Source: Janthinobacterium fluminis (GTDB lineage: Bacteria > Pseudomonadota > Gammaproteobacteria > Burkholderiales > Burkholderiaceae_D). From it: a DNA stretch of 64,000 bases. Below the pieces are notes generated by a model, which was not told the DNA's origin, made no database searches, and saw only the letters and a program-made list of their open reading frames with translations. The position numbers and the translations under genes were made by a program. Positions 15,910 to 24,425 of the stretch are shown here, in pieces; position 1 is the stretch's first letter, and the number at the start of each line of letters is the position of its first letter. The stretch is from the NCBI RefSeq assembly GCF_028595325.1, contig NZ_JAQQXR010000011.1:1-64000 (forward strand). Reading direction: 5' to 3'.

Positions 15910-18212
15910 CGCCCCGGCTCCGGCGCCGCGCAGCGCAGCGGACCGAGCACCGGCAAGGCGCCGCCCTCGCCGCGGCGGTAGCGGAAGCGCACCTCGCAGG
16001 CGGACTCGCCCTCGCCGACCAGCAGGCGGTTCTCGGCGCGCAGATCGTCGACGAAGGCGATGCCGTCGTAACCGAGCAGCGTGCGCGCGCCGCTTTCCAC
16101 GTGCAGCACCGGCAGGCCGGCCGCCAGCGCCTTGCCGGCGGCGTCGTGGATGACGACGGTGGCGGCGCTGTAGCGTTCGACGGGGAAGCGCGCCAGCACG
16201 CCCGACAGCGCTTGCGGCACGATGTTCAGGCGCGTCGTCGGCACGCGCGCGTCGACGGCCAGTTGCTCGGTGTCGATGGCGATCAGATTGTTATTGTGCG
16301 CATTCAGGTTCGGCACCAGCAGATGGCCGCTGCGGCCGGTGACGCCGATGCGGCGGTTCTCGTGGATCACCGGCACGTCCGCCACGCCGGCCGTCGACAC
16401 CAGCGCAAAGCCGCTGCCGACCTGGCGCGCGGCCGACAGCGTGCCGTCCATCAGCACCAGGGCGCCCGCCGCGTTGGCCGAGGAGATGCGCCGGCCGCCG
16501 CCGCTGTGCGTGGTGGCGCCGAGCTGGCCGTTGGCGCCCAGGTACTGCAACTGGGCCTGGCGGTATGCGACGCCGCCCAGCGCGCCCGCCTGCAATCCCC
16601 AGCCGACGCCGCCGCCGAAGTCCGGCGCCCGCTGCACATAGACGCTGCTGTTGCGCTGGCCGTTCTGCTGGCCGGCGCCGGCGCCGCCAACCAGGCGTTC
16701 GCCGAAAGCGAAGCTGAGGGCGGCGGCGACGCCGCGGTTGCGGCGGTTGCCGGCATCCTGGAAGGCGCTGACGCTGAAGAAAGCGCCGCCGCCCACGCTG
16801 GCCGAGTAGTACAGCGCGGCGATGCGCGCCGTCGCCGCCGCCGCGCGGTAGCCGATATAACTGAGCCCGACGCTGTGGCCGTCGGCCAGCACCGCGTTCA
16901 GCGACAGGCGGTCGCTGGCCGACGCCACGGGGCTGCCGTCGTGCGCCGCCAGGTCGGCGTAACCGCGGCTGGCGCGCAGCGTTTGCGCGTCGACGCTGAA
17001 GCGCGGCCCGATGTACTGGTAGCCGACGCCGGCCTGGGCGCCGCCGCCGCGGCCGCCGCTGGCCGCCAGCGAGGCGTTGAGGACGCCGCCCTGGCCCAGC
17101 CGCAGCAGGGCGCCGGCGCCGCCGTTGTACAGGCCGCGGGCCAGCTCGACGTGGCCCTCGACGGTCAGCGCGTCGCTGAGGCCGTGGCGCACCGAGGCGC
17201 CGGCCGCCGCCGCCGCGTAGCCGAAGGAGCGCGTGCCGTAGTCGCGCCGCAGCGCGCCCAGCTCGAAGGAATAATCGCTCAGCCCCTGGGCCAGCATGCG
17301 CGTGTCGACGTACAGCGGCACGGTCGAGGAGACGGCGCGGCCCAGCGCGTCGCGCGTGACCAGCGTGGCCTGGCCGGCGCCGTTGACGCCGGCCACCTGG
17401 TTCAGCACGAAGGGGCCGTCCGGCACGCTGGCCGTGTAGTGCTGGACGCCGTTGATGTACAGGCTCAGCGCCGACGGCACCAGCGCCGAGCCGCCCAGCG
17501 ACGCCTGGGGAAACGTCAGCAGGTCCGGGCGCAGCTCGAAATTTTTGCGCCATTGCAGGCCGCCCAGGCGCACGGCGCGGCTCCACGACAGCGACGAGGC
17601 GATCAGGTCGCCCACCTGGAAGGTGCGCAGCGTCCCCACGTCGGCGTGGCGCCAGAAGGTGTCGTAGCGCAGATAGCCCCCCTCGCGGGCGCTGGCGCTG
17701 GAACTGAAGACGCCGCGCGCATCGAAATAGCGCAGCTCGTGGAACAGCGCCAGCCGCGTCTGTCCGCCGAATTGCGCGTAGGCGTCGTAATTGAGCACGG
17801 CGCCCGGCGTCGCCGTCGCCGGCGGCGCCGGCCGCAGCGTGCGCGCGCTCAGCGCCAGCGGCGTGCGCAGCGCGTCGGCCAGGCGCAGCGCGACGCTCTG
17901 CCGGCCGGCGTCGTAGACATAGCTGAGCCCGGGCACGGCGTCGAGTTCCACCTCGGCCTGGCCGGCCAGGCCGAAGCGGGCCGGGTCCAGCCCCAGCCGG
18001 CGGAAATTCTCCACGCTGCTGCGCAAGCCCTTGCCGGACTGGGTAAAGCGCAAAATCAAGCCACTCGCCTGCGCGTTCAAGCTCACCTCCAGATACAGTT
18101 CATTGTCGGCGGCGGCGGCCTGCGCGGGCGGCGCCGTTTGCGCGCGCGCCGGCGCCGGGCCGGCCCCGGCCAGGCCCAGCCAGAACAACAGCCAGGGGCC
18201 GGGGCGCCTCAT
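15906..18212 (-). CDS. Outer-membrane fimbrial usher (CsuD-like)
   Basis: A 768-residue usher with signal peptide (MRRPGPWLLFWLGLAGAGPAPARA). The family hallmarks are an N-terminal domain beginning ELYLEVSLNAQASGLILRF, a beta-barrel with GDLIASSLSWSRAVRLGGLQW and the plug-region strand LYINGVQHYTASVPDGPFVLNQV, and C-terminal domains with FPVERYSAATVVIHDAAGKALAAGLPV. It forms the secretion pore that accepts chaperone-pilin complexes. The start is the ATG at 18212, which overlaps the chaperone stop (ATGA). A longer open frame continues upstream in the wrong register through the chaperone gene and is an artefact. Confidence 0.9.
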   Translation of the reverse strand: MRRPGPWLLFWLGLAGAGPAPARAQTAPPAQAAAADNELYLEVSLNAQASGLILRFTQSGKGLRSSVENFRRLGLDPARFGLAGQAEVELDAVPGLSYVYDAGRQSVALRLADALRTPLALSARTLRPAPPATATPGAVLNYDAYAQFGGQTRLALFHELRYFDARGVFSSSASAREGGYLRYDTFWRHADVGTLRTFQVGDLIASSLSWSRAVRLGGLQWRKNFELRPDLLTFPQASLGGSALVPSALSLYINGVQHYTASVPDGPFVLNQVAGVNGAGQATLVTRDALGRAVSSTVPLYVDTRMLAQGLSDYSFELGALRRDYGTRSFGYAAAAAGASVRHGLSDALTVEGHVELARGLYNGGAGALLRLGQGGVLNASLAASGGRGGGAQAGVGYQYIGPRFSVDAQTLRASRGYADLAAHDGSPVASASDRLSLNAVLADGHSVGLSYIGYRAAAATARIAALYYSASVGGGAFFSVSAFQDAGNRRNRGVAAALSFAFGERLVGGAGAGQQNGQRNSSVYVQRAPDFGGGVGWGLQAGALGGVAYRQAQLQYLGANGQLGATTHSGGGRRISSANAAGALVLMDGTLSAARQVGSGFALVSTAGVADVPVIHENRRIGVTGRSGHLLVPNLNAHNNNLIAIDTEQLAVDARVPTTRLNIVPQALSGVLARFPVERYSAATVVIHDAAGKALAAGLPVLHVESGARTLLGYDGIAFVDDLRAENRLLVGEGESACEVRFRYRRGEGGALPVLGPLRCAAPEPGR

Positions 18213-18937
18213 TCCGCCGCATTGCTGGCAACGAGCGCCTTGGCATTGATGTTCGCCCTGATCGTCAGCGGCCCGCTCAAGTCCGCGTCGCCGGCCACCG
18301 GCAGGCGCCACTCGCGCATGCGCGCCGCCAGCACGTAGCCGAACAGGCCCTCGCTGATCGGGAAGTCCTTGCCGGCGCGGTTGGCCACGCTCAGCGCGCC
18401 GATCTGCGCGTGCAGCGTGCCGCTGTTCCTCACCCTGAGCATCCAGTCGCCGTCCTTCTTGAAAAAATGCCAGCTCAGCGCCTCCTTGCCGGCGTCGGCC
18501 GGCGGCGCGACAAACACCGGCACCGAATAGCGCAGGCGGATGTCGACGCCGCTGCCGGCCGGGCCGTCGTCGCGCGCCAGCTCGTCGATCAGCACGCGGA
18601 AGGTGCGCTCGCCGGCCGGCGCCGCCTCGCCGCCGCGCACCAGGCGTATCGTCTGGCGGCCGTTGGCGGCGATCTGCACGATGGGCGGACTGGCCAGCAG
18701 CTCGCGGGTGGCCGTCAACACCTCCGCGCCGCCCTGCTGGTCCCAGGCGAACACCCGCACCTGGCCGTAGATCGGCGCCTCGCCCAGGTTGTGCAGATGG
18801 ATGCCGGCGGCGCCCTGGTCGGCGCGGAAGTTGATGACGACGGGGGAAATCTGCAAATTCGCGGCGCCGGCGCCGGCCGCCCACAGCCAGCCGGCCAGCA
18901 CGGCGGCACACAACCCGAGGCGACGACGCGGTGGCAT
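18209..18937 (-). CDS. Periplasmic pilus chaperone (CsuC-like)
   Basis: A 242-residue periplasmic chaperone with signal peptide (to about residue 25, GAGAANLQISPVVI). The first Ig-like domain contains GIHLHNLGEAPIYGQVRVFAW and the strand with QTIRLVR. The second begins around LRYSVPVFVAPPADAGKEAL. These match the PapD-like fold of the Csu/archaic class, which stabilises pilin subunits by donor-strand complementation. It lies between the pilin (8 bases upstream) and the usher (4-base overlap). Confidence 0.9.
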   Translation of the reverse strand: MPPRRRLGLCAAVLAGWLWAAGAGAANLQISPVVINFRADQGAAGIHLHNLGEAPIYGQVRVFAWDQQGGAEVLTATRELLASPPIVQIAANGRQTIRLVRGGEAAPAGERTFRVLIDELARDDGPAGSGVDIRLRYSVPVFVAPPADAGKEALSWHFFKKDGDWMLRVRNSGTLHAQIGALSVANRAGKDFPISEGLFGYVLAARMREWRLPVAGDADLSGPLTIRANINAKALVASNAAE

Positions 18938-18945
18938 CGCCGCGC

Positions 18946-19464
18946 TTAAAAGTAGACGGTGGCGGTGATCGTCGACTTGTAGGTGTCGGGCACCGGCGTC
19001 GCCTGCGCCGGCACCTGGCCGTACACGGTGATGGTCTGGGCCTGGCCGGAGCCGGTGCCGCCGTGCGTGTCGGTGCCCTGGGTGTCGCCCCAGACGGTGG
19101 CGCCGGCCGTCTGGAACAGGTTGAACTGCACGGTGGCCGTGTTGCCGCCGGTGCCGCTCATATACCGCGTGGTGCCGACCGAGCCGGCGCCCGTGCCGGG
19201 GTTCAGGCCGACGTTGTACGGCGTCGTGTTGGTGCAGGTGACGCTGAGGGTGCTGTTGACGTTGACGGCACTGGCCAGCACGCCCTGGGTCTGGCCGAAG
19301 TCCAGCGGCGTGGCGGAAATGACGCAGTTGGCGACGATTTTCAGCGTCACGTCGAAGGTCGTGTTGGCGCTGCCGTTCAGGTAGATGGCCGCCCCCGTCA
19401 GGCTGGGCGCCAGCAGGGACAGCGCGGCGAATGCGAGGCGGCTGGGGCGTCTGGCGCGGAACAT
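18946..19464 (-). CDS. Csu-type major pilin, single spore-coat-U domain
   Basis: A 172-residue secreted subunit. The start is the ATG at 19464, with AGGAG eight bases before it; a longer start at 19497 lacks one. The signal peptide ends near SLTGAAIYLNG. One SCPU domain follows: TTFDVTLKIVANCVISATPLDFG at its start and TPVPDTYKSTITATVYF at its end, with the disulphide pair NCVIS and VTCTNT. It heads the operon pilin-chaperone-usher-tip. Canonical csu operons carry extra CsuA and CsuB subunits, which are missing here. Confidence 0.88.
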   Translation of the reverse strand: MFRARRPSRLAFAALSLLAPSLTGAAIYLNGSANTTFDVTLKIVANCVISATPLDFGQTQGVLASAVNVNSTLSVTCTNTTPYNVGLNPGTGAGSVGTTRYMSGTGGNTATVQFNLFQTAGATVWGDTQGTDTHGGTGSGQAQTITVYGQVPAQATPVPDTYKSTITATVYF

Positions 19465-19677
19465 GGCGGCTCCTGATGGCGGCACGGCGATAGGCAAGGC
19501 ACGGACATTTCCAGCGATTGATATTGTCTTAAATCAATGCGTACCCCCATTATTATGGATCTGAAAAAAGCCCGCTTTTGCCTGCAGAGAAAGCTATTCG
19601 CAATAAAGGGAAAAGCATAAAATAAACCGGAATAAAGGCATAATAAGCAACACATCGTCTTTGTCCTGAGCAAACTC

Positions 19678-20466
19678 ATGCATCCAGCACACGATCCGAG
19701 CGAAAAAAGCATCCTCATCGTCGACGACTCGCCGTTCGAGCAGCGCATGCTGGCCGACCTGCTCAGCGACGGCCCCTACCGCACCAGCGTCGCCTTCAGC
19801 GGTTTCCAGGGCTACCAACTGGCGCTGGGCACCTGCCCCGACCTGATCCTGCTCGACGTGCGCATGCCGGACATGGACGGCTACGCCGCCTGCCGCCTGC
19901 TCAAGGCGAACCCGAAAACCGAGCCCATTCCAGTGATTTTCCTCAGCGGCGCCGACGCCGACGAGGAGCGCGTCATGGGCCTGTCGGTGGGCGCCGTCGA
20001 CTACGTGTCGAAGCCGTTCACGCCGGCCGAACTGGCCGCGCGCATCCGCGTCCACCTGAACCTGGTGCGCCGCGGCGACGCGCCGCCGGCGTCCGCCGCC
20101 GCGCCGGCGCTGGCGCCGGAGGCCGTCTTCGTCAACGCCGTCAAGCGCCTGATCCTCGACAATCTGGCGACGCTGCCCGAGCTGGCCGAGATTGCCCGCA
20201 GCGTCGGCACCTACCGGGAAAAGCTGTCGCTGATGTTCCGCGCCCAGACCGGCATGACGGTGTTCGCCTTCATCCGCGAGGCGCGCATCGCCCGCGGCAT
20301 GGAACTGTTGCGCCAAACCGACATCGACGTGCAGGACATCGCCCTGCTGGTCGGCTACAACAACGCCGGCAACTTCGCCACGGCCTTCCGCAGCCGCGTC
20401 GGCGTCACGCCCAGCGCCTACCGCCAGGCGCCGGACGGCCGGGACGCGGCCCCTCAGAACTTGTAG
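19678..20466 (+). CDS. Response regulator with AraC-type DNA-binding output
   Basis: A 262-residue protein. The receiver domain has the acidic pair in LIVDDSPF, phospho-acceptor D60 (LILLDVRMPDMDG) and K112 (VDYVSKPFTPAEL). A Pro/Ala linker follows, then a two-helix-turn-helix AraC module (about 160-255: TVFAFIREARIARGMELLRQ, DVQDIALLVGYNNAGNFATA, RVGVTPSAYRQ). It is divergent from the pilus operon (213 bases between starts) and overlaps the end of the TonB receptor gene by 13 bases on the other strand. No kinase adjoins. Control of the pilus operon is a reasonable guess from position. Confidence 0.88.
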   Translation: MHPAHDPSEKSILIVDDSPFEQRMLADLLSDGPYRTSVAFSGFQGYQLALGTCPDLILLDVRMPDMDGYAACRLLKANPKTEPIPVIFLSGADADEERVMGLSVGAVDYVSKPFTPAELAARIRVHLNLVRRGDAPPASAAAPALAPEAVFVNAVKRLILDNLATLPELAEIARSVGTYREKLSLMFRAQTGMTVFAFIREARIARGMELLRQTDIDVQDIALLVGYNNAGNFATAFRSRVGVTPSAYRQAPDGRDAAPQNL

Positions 20467-23009
20467 TTCAGCTTGACCGAGGCGAAGCGGCCGCGCGGGT
20501 CGGCCTGGGTGTAGTCGAAGAAGTCGGTCGACGAATCCCACGACGGCCGCTTGTCGCCGAGGTTCTGGACGATGAAGCTGACGGTCGCCGCCGGCGTCGC
20601 CTTCCACGCGAGGTTGACGTCGATGGTGCTGAAGCCCGCCACCTTCTCCTCCGGACGCTTGCCCTGGGTGTAGCCGCCGACATAGTTCCAGGTCAGCGTG
20701 TTGGACCAGGCGCCCAGTTCCCAGGTGGCGCCGCTGACGCCGCGCCATTTCGGGATCGCGCCGAAGTGGTTGGTGCCGGCGCCCTCGGTAGCCGCCTCGC
20801 CCAGCGACAGCGGCGCGGCGAAGCGCAGCACGCGGCTGAGTTGGCCGTTCAGCGTCAGGCTGCCCCACTCCTTGCCGACAAAGCGGTGGCGCAGGTCGAG
20901 GTCGAAGCCGGACACGCTGCGCTCGCCCTGGTTGCCATACTGCACATACAGCGTGCTGATGCGGCCCTGCGCGTCGCGCGTCACCTTGCCCGGCGAGCGC
21001 GCCTCGTTGGCCAGGATCGTCGTGCCGCTTTCCGTGCCGATGACGCCGTGCTGGCGGATGCGGTAGTAGTCGATGCCGACGCTGCTGTCGCTGCTCGGCG
21101 CGATGACGAAGCCCAGGTTCAGGTTCTCCGAGCGCTCCGGCCGCAGCGCCGCGTTGGCGCCGGTGATCAAGGTGACGCCGCGCGCCTGCTTCGGCGAAAT
21201 CGGGTCGAGCTTGTCGACGACGGTGGTGTAGCTGACGGCCGTGCTGTTGGTCACTTCCGGCAGCGACGGGGCGCGGAAGCCGCGCGACACGGTGCCGCGC
21301 AACAGCAGCCAGTCGGCCGCCTGGTAGCGCAGCGCGGCCTTCGGCGAGAAGGCGTTGCCGAAGTCGCTGTAATGGTCGGCGCGGCCGGCCAGGTTCAGGC
21401 TCAGCTTCTGCGCCACCGGCACATTGAACTCGGCGAACAGGGCCGAGACGTCGCGGCTGCCGTTGATGATGTTCAGCGCCGGGCGCAGTTCGGTGCCCGA
21501 CAGCACGGCCGTCGAGGTCTGCGAATCCATCTTCTCGCGGCGCCACTGGGCGCCGGCGGCGAAGCCGAGCGGGCCGGCCGGCAAGTCCAGCAAGTCCTTC
21601 GACACGGACAGGTCGATGGTGCTCAGCGTCGAGGCGGCCGGGCGCAGCGTCGACAGGCGCAGGCGCTGGCGCACCTGCTCGCTGTTCTTCGACTGGTCGG
21701 CGAAGTTGTAGCTGCCGTCCGCCAGCACCTTTTCAAACTCGTAGCGGTTGACGAAATTGTTCACCGTTTCCTCCAGCCGGCTGCCGGAGCGGCCGAAGGA
21801 CGCGTCCCAATCCCAGCCCGCCAGGTTGCCGCGGGCGCCGGCCAGCAAGCGGTAGAAAGTCACCTTGTCGGACTTCTGGCGCTCGCCCAGGTCGAACAGC
21901 GTGGCCGTGAACGGCAGCGGCGCGCCGGTGCTGTTGTTCGGATGGCCCACCGGCAGCACGACCGGGATGGTGTCGAGCGCCTGCCTGGCATTGTTCCAGG
22001 CGCGCAGGCTGCTGCTGACCGACAGCGGCGCGGCGAAGGTCTGGTCGGCGCGCGAATAGCTGTGCAGCAATTCCGCATACGCCTCGGTGTCGGCGTTCAG
22101 GCGCAAGGTGCCGCGCAGCGAAGAGTGGACCCGCTGTATGCCGGGAATCAGCGTCGTGTACGGCGCCGGATTGTAGGCCAGCACGGTGCCGCTCTTGTCC
22201 GGGTCGATGGTGTTGTAGGGCGTCAGGTGCAGCGGCCCCTGGGCGCCGCCGAGCAGGCGGGTCGGATCGCCGCCCGTGAAGTTCGTCACCGGCCAGGACA
22301 GCGCGCCGCCGTTCTGGCCGCGGAAGTCGGCCGAGCGCATCCAGCTGACATCGCTTTGCTGCAGCTTGTCGCGCTGCTGCGCGTCGACCGAGAGGACGAC
22401 GCTGTAGCCGTCGTCCTGCAGGCGGCCGAAACCCGTTTGCAGCGTGGCGCTCTTTTCCCGCTGGCCCGTGCCGCCGGTGGCGCCGCCCAACTGCGCGCTC
22501 AGCTCGGTGCCGGCAAACTCCTTATACAGGATGATGTTGACGACGCCGGCCACGGCGTCCGAGCCATAGACGGACGAGGCGCCGTCCTTGAGGATTTCGA
22601 CGCGCTGCACGGCCGCCATCGGCAGGCTGTTCAGGTCGACAAAGGTTTCCTGCAAATCCTGCGCCGTCGCATAGCTGCTGACGCGCTTGCCGTTGACGAG
22701 GATCAGGGTGTTTTTCTGGCCGATGCCGCGCAGCGACAGGCCCGAGGTGCCGGCCGAGAAGCTGCCCGTGTACTGCTCGTTATAGCTGTTGCCGCTGTTG
22801 GCGGAAATGGCCCGCAGCACGTCGGCGATGCTGGCCGAGCCGCTGGCCTTCAACTGCTTCGCCGTGATGACCTGGACGGCGCTGGCGCCCTCCTTCTCCG
22901 TGACGCGGATATTCGAGCCGGTGACGACGACGCGCTCCAGCGTGTCCGCCACGGCGAACGAGGGGAAGGCGGCGGTGATGGCTAAACTGATGCTGAGTGG
23001 TTTGAACAT
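20454..23009 (-). CDS. TonB-dependent outer-membrane receptor
   Basis: An 851-residue receptor. The signal peptide ends at AVAD, followed by a TonB-box-like LERVVVTGSNI. The plug domain (about 35-160) has ALRGIGQ-type and KDGASSVYGSDAVAGVVNIIL motifs. A long 22-strand barrel ends SVKLNYKF with terminal Phe. Such proteins import large nutrients. This subtype, with NTLILVNGKRVS and SYATAQDLQETFVDLNSLP, is common in the oligosaccharide/peptide group of Xanthomonads and Oxalobacteraceae, so the substrate cannot be named. A ribosome-binding site AGAGGAA precedes the ATG. A leader hairpin and a palindrome lie upstream. Confidence 0.92.
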   Translation of the reverse strand: MFKPLSISLAITAAFPSFAVADTLERVVVTGSNIRVTEKEGASAVQVITAKQLKASGSASIADVLRAISANSGNSYNEQYTGSFSAGTSGLSLRGIGQKNTLILVNGKRVSSYATAQDLQETFVDLNSLPMAAVQRVEILKDGASSVYGSDAVAGVVNIILYKEFAGTELSAQLGGATGGTGQREKSATLQTGFGRLQDDGYSVVLSVDAQQRDKLQQSDVSWMRSADFRGQNGGALSWPVTNFTGGDPTRLLGGAQGPLHLTPYNTIDPDKSGTVLAYNPAPYTTLIPGIQRVHSSLRGTLRLNADTEAYAELLHSYSRADQTFAAPLSVSSSLRAWNNARQALDTIPVVLPVGHPNNSTGAPLPFTATLFDLGERQKSDKVTFYRLLAGARGNLAGWDWDASFGRSGSRLEETVNNFVNRYEFEKVLADGSYNFADQSKNSEQVRQRLRLSTLRPAASTLSTIDLSVSKDLLDLPAGPLGFAAGAQWRREKMDSQTSTAVLSGTELRPALNIINGSRDVSALFAEFNVPVAQKLSLNLAGRADHYSDFGNAFSPKAALRYQAADWLLLRGTVSRGFRAPSLPEVTNSTAVSYTTVVDKLDPISPKQARGVTLITGANAALRPERSENLNLGFVIAPSSDSSVGIDYYRIRQHGVIGTESGTTILANEARSPGKVTRDAQGRISTLYVQYGNQGERSVSGFDLDLRHRFVGKEWGSLTLNGQLSRVLRFAAPLSLGEAATEGAGTNHFGAIPKWRGVSGATWELGAWSNTLTWNYVGGYTQGKRPEEKVAGFSTIDVNLAWKATPAATVSFIVQNLGDKRPSWDSSTDFFDYTQADPRGRFASVKLNYKF

Positions 23010-23317
23010 GGTTTCCTCTTGTTGGGATTGCCCCCCTTTTGGATGAAAAGGGGCGTAAGGGGGCCACCCGCCTTGTGGGCCGGGGCGGTCAGTGCTGCAA
23101 GTGAGACAGGGTTGCGGGGACTACGCGGCGCGGCGCATGCACTGCGACATGCATTGCATGTAGAGCAGCGGCCGGCGGGGGATGGCAAACGGGGCTAAAG
23201 TGAAGCGCAACATAAAATCGATCAGTGGAGGCAGGGAAAGTCCACTATAACCACATGATTTCATTACCGGAACGAATTAAAAATCGCTTGTATATGCAAT
23301 TTGAATCTAAAGCGGAA
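23010..23317. promoter_or_regulatory. 308-base leader/intergenic region of the TonB receptor
   Basis: No gene is seen. On the minus strand, close before the receptor ribosome-binding site, CCCCTTTT-GGATG-AAAAGGGG (23033-23053) forms a perfect eight-base-pair hairpin. Further upstream, the perfect palindrome ACATGCA-T-TGCATGT lies at 23147-23161, beside another GCATGC. The palindrome is a candidate operator and the hairpin a candidate translational control element. I could not match a known riboswitch. Confidence 0.45.
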
Positions 23318-24232
23318 CTAGCGGGCCGCCTTGCGCAGCTCGACCTGCCAGTCGACGCCGGCGCCGATGCGGTGGCGCGCGGCGAAACTGCCCTGGTTCA
23401 CGGCGACGGCGACGTCGAGCATGCTGTTCAGATAGACCAGCGGCCGGCCCCTGGCGACGGCGCCGAAGCTGTGCTGGAACGGCGCCACCACCCTGGCCAC
23501 CTGGCGGCCCCGGTGCAGTATGCGCACCTCCAGCCGGTCGCCGGCGGCCACCTGCAATTCGTCCAGCAGGGCCTTGGGAATGCTCGTCCACACATTGCCG
23601 TACTTCTCGTCGAGCACCGGGATGATGCCGCGCAGCACGGCGCCGGTCCGCGACGGTTTCTGGTAGGCGATGCGCACGACGGCGTCGGACGGCAGCGCCG
23701 GCCCCACCTCGTCGTAGCGGATCGCCCCCGAGGCCAGGCGCGCGCCGACATAGGCAAAGATGTCGCGGCCGTGGAAGGTGTGCGAGTCGGCCGAACCGGC
23801 CAGGCGCTGGCGCGCCGTGTCGATTTCGCGCAGCTCGGCGACGCCGTCGCGCTCGGCGATCAGCGTGAACAGGCCGTTGTCGGGGCCGACGAAGTAGCGC
23901 CCGGCGCGCGTCTTCAGCACCACCGGCTTGCGGCTGGTGCCGACGCCGGGGTCGACGACGGCGACGAAGACGCTGCCCTCCGGCCAGTAGTTGGCCGTCT
24001 GGTACAGGCGGTAGGCGCCTAGCCAGATGTCGTACTCGGGGATCTGGTGCGTCAGGTCGGCCACCCGCAAGGCCGGGTCGACGCCGTAGGCGACACCGTG
24101 CATGGCCGAGACGGCGCCGTCGGCGGTGCCGAAGTCGCTCAGCAGCACCAGCGCCGCGCCGGCGTGGGCGCGCATGGACAGCAGCGCGCCGAGCAGCGCC
24201 ACGATGAGACAACGGAGCAGTCGGCAGCGCAT
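23318..24232 (-). CDS. SAM hydroxide adenosyltransferase (DUF62) with signal peptide
   Basis: A 304-residue member of the SAM hydrolase/halogenase-like family, which splits S-adenosylmethionine into adenosine and methionine. Family motifs are present in order: LLSDFGTADG, ADLTHQIPEYDIWLGAYRL, FVAVVDPGVG, YFVGPDNGLFT and HTFHGRDIFAYVGA. The catalytic Asp-Arg-His set corresponds to D68, R75 and H154 in this numbering. The start at ATG 24232 has GAGGTG upstream and gives a clear signal peptide (MRCRLLRCLIVALLGALLSMRAHA), so the enzyme is predicted to be exported. That is odd for an enzyme whose substrate is cytoplasmic. It stands alone. Confidence 0.88.
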   Translation of the reverse strand: MRCRLLRCLIVALLGALLSMRAHAGAALVLLSDFGTADGAVSAMHGVAYGVDPALRVADLTHQIPEYDIWLGAYRLYQTANYWPEGSVFVAVVDPGVGTSRKPVVLKTRAGRYFVGPDNGLFTLIAERDGVAELREIDTARQRLAGSADSHTFHGRDIFAYVGARLASGAIRYDEVGPALPSDAVVRIAYQKPSRTGAVLRGIIPVLDEKYGNVWTSIPKALLDELQVAAGDRLEVRILHRGRQVARVVAPFQHSFGAVARGRPLVYLNSMLDVAVAVNQGSFAARHRIGAGVDWQVELRKAAR

Positions 24233-24425
24233 CGGAGCACACCTCGATTTGAATGAGTGGAAAACCGCCATGTTCGTTACACGGCGCCGGTAACTATCTG
24301 TTCGATATGCATTGAAAGCCGGCGCGGATAAAGAGTATCATCGTTTCATGGCCGGCAGTATAGTGGCCAGGCAATACGGCTCCATCGCCGTCACCTTGAA
24401 CACTTCCGGCACGAAAGGAACCGAT

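Noticed and set aside
23010..23317. Cobalamin riboswitch before the TonB receptor
   Set aside because: The leader has a GC-rich structured stretch, but the conserved B12-box core is not present.
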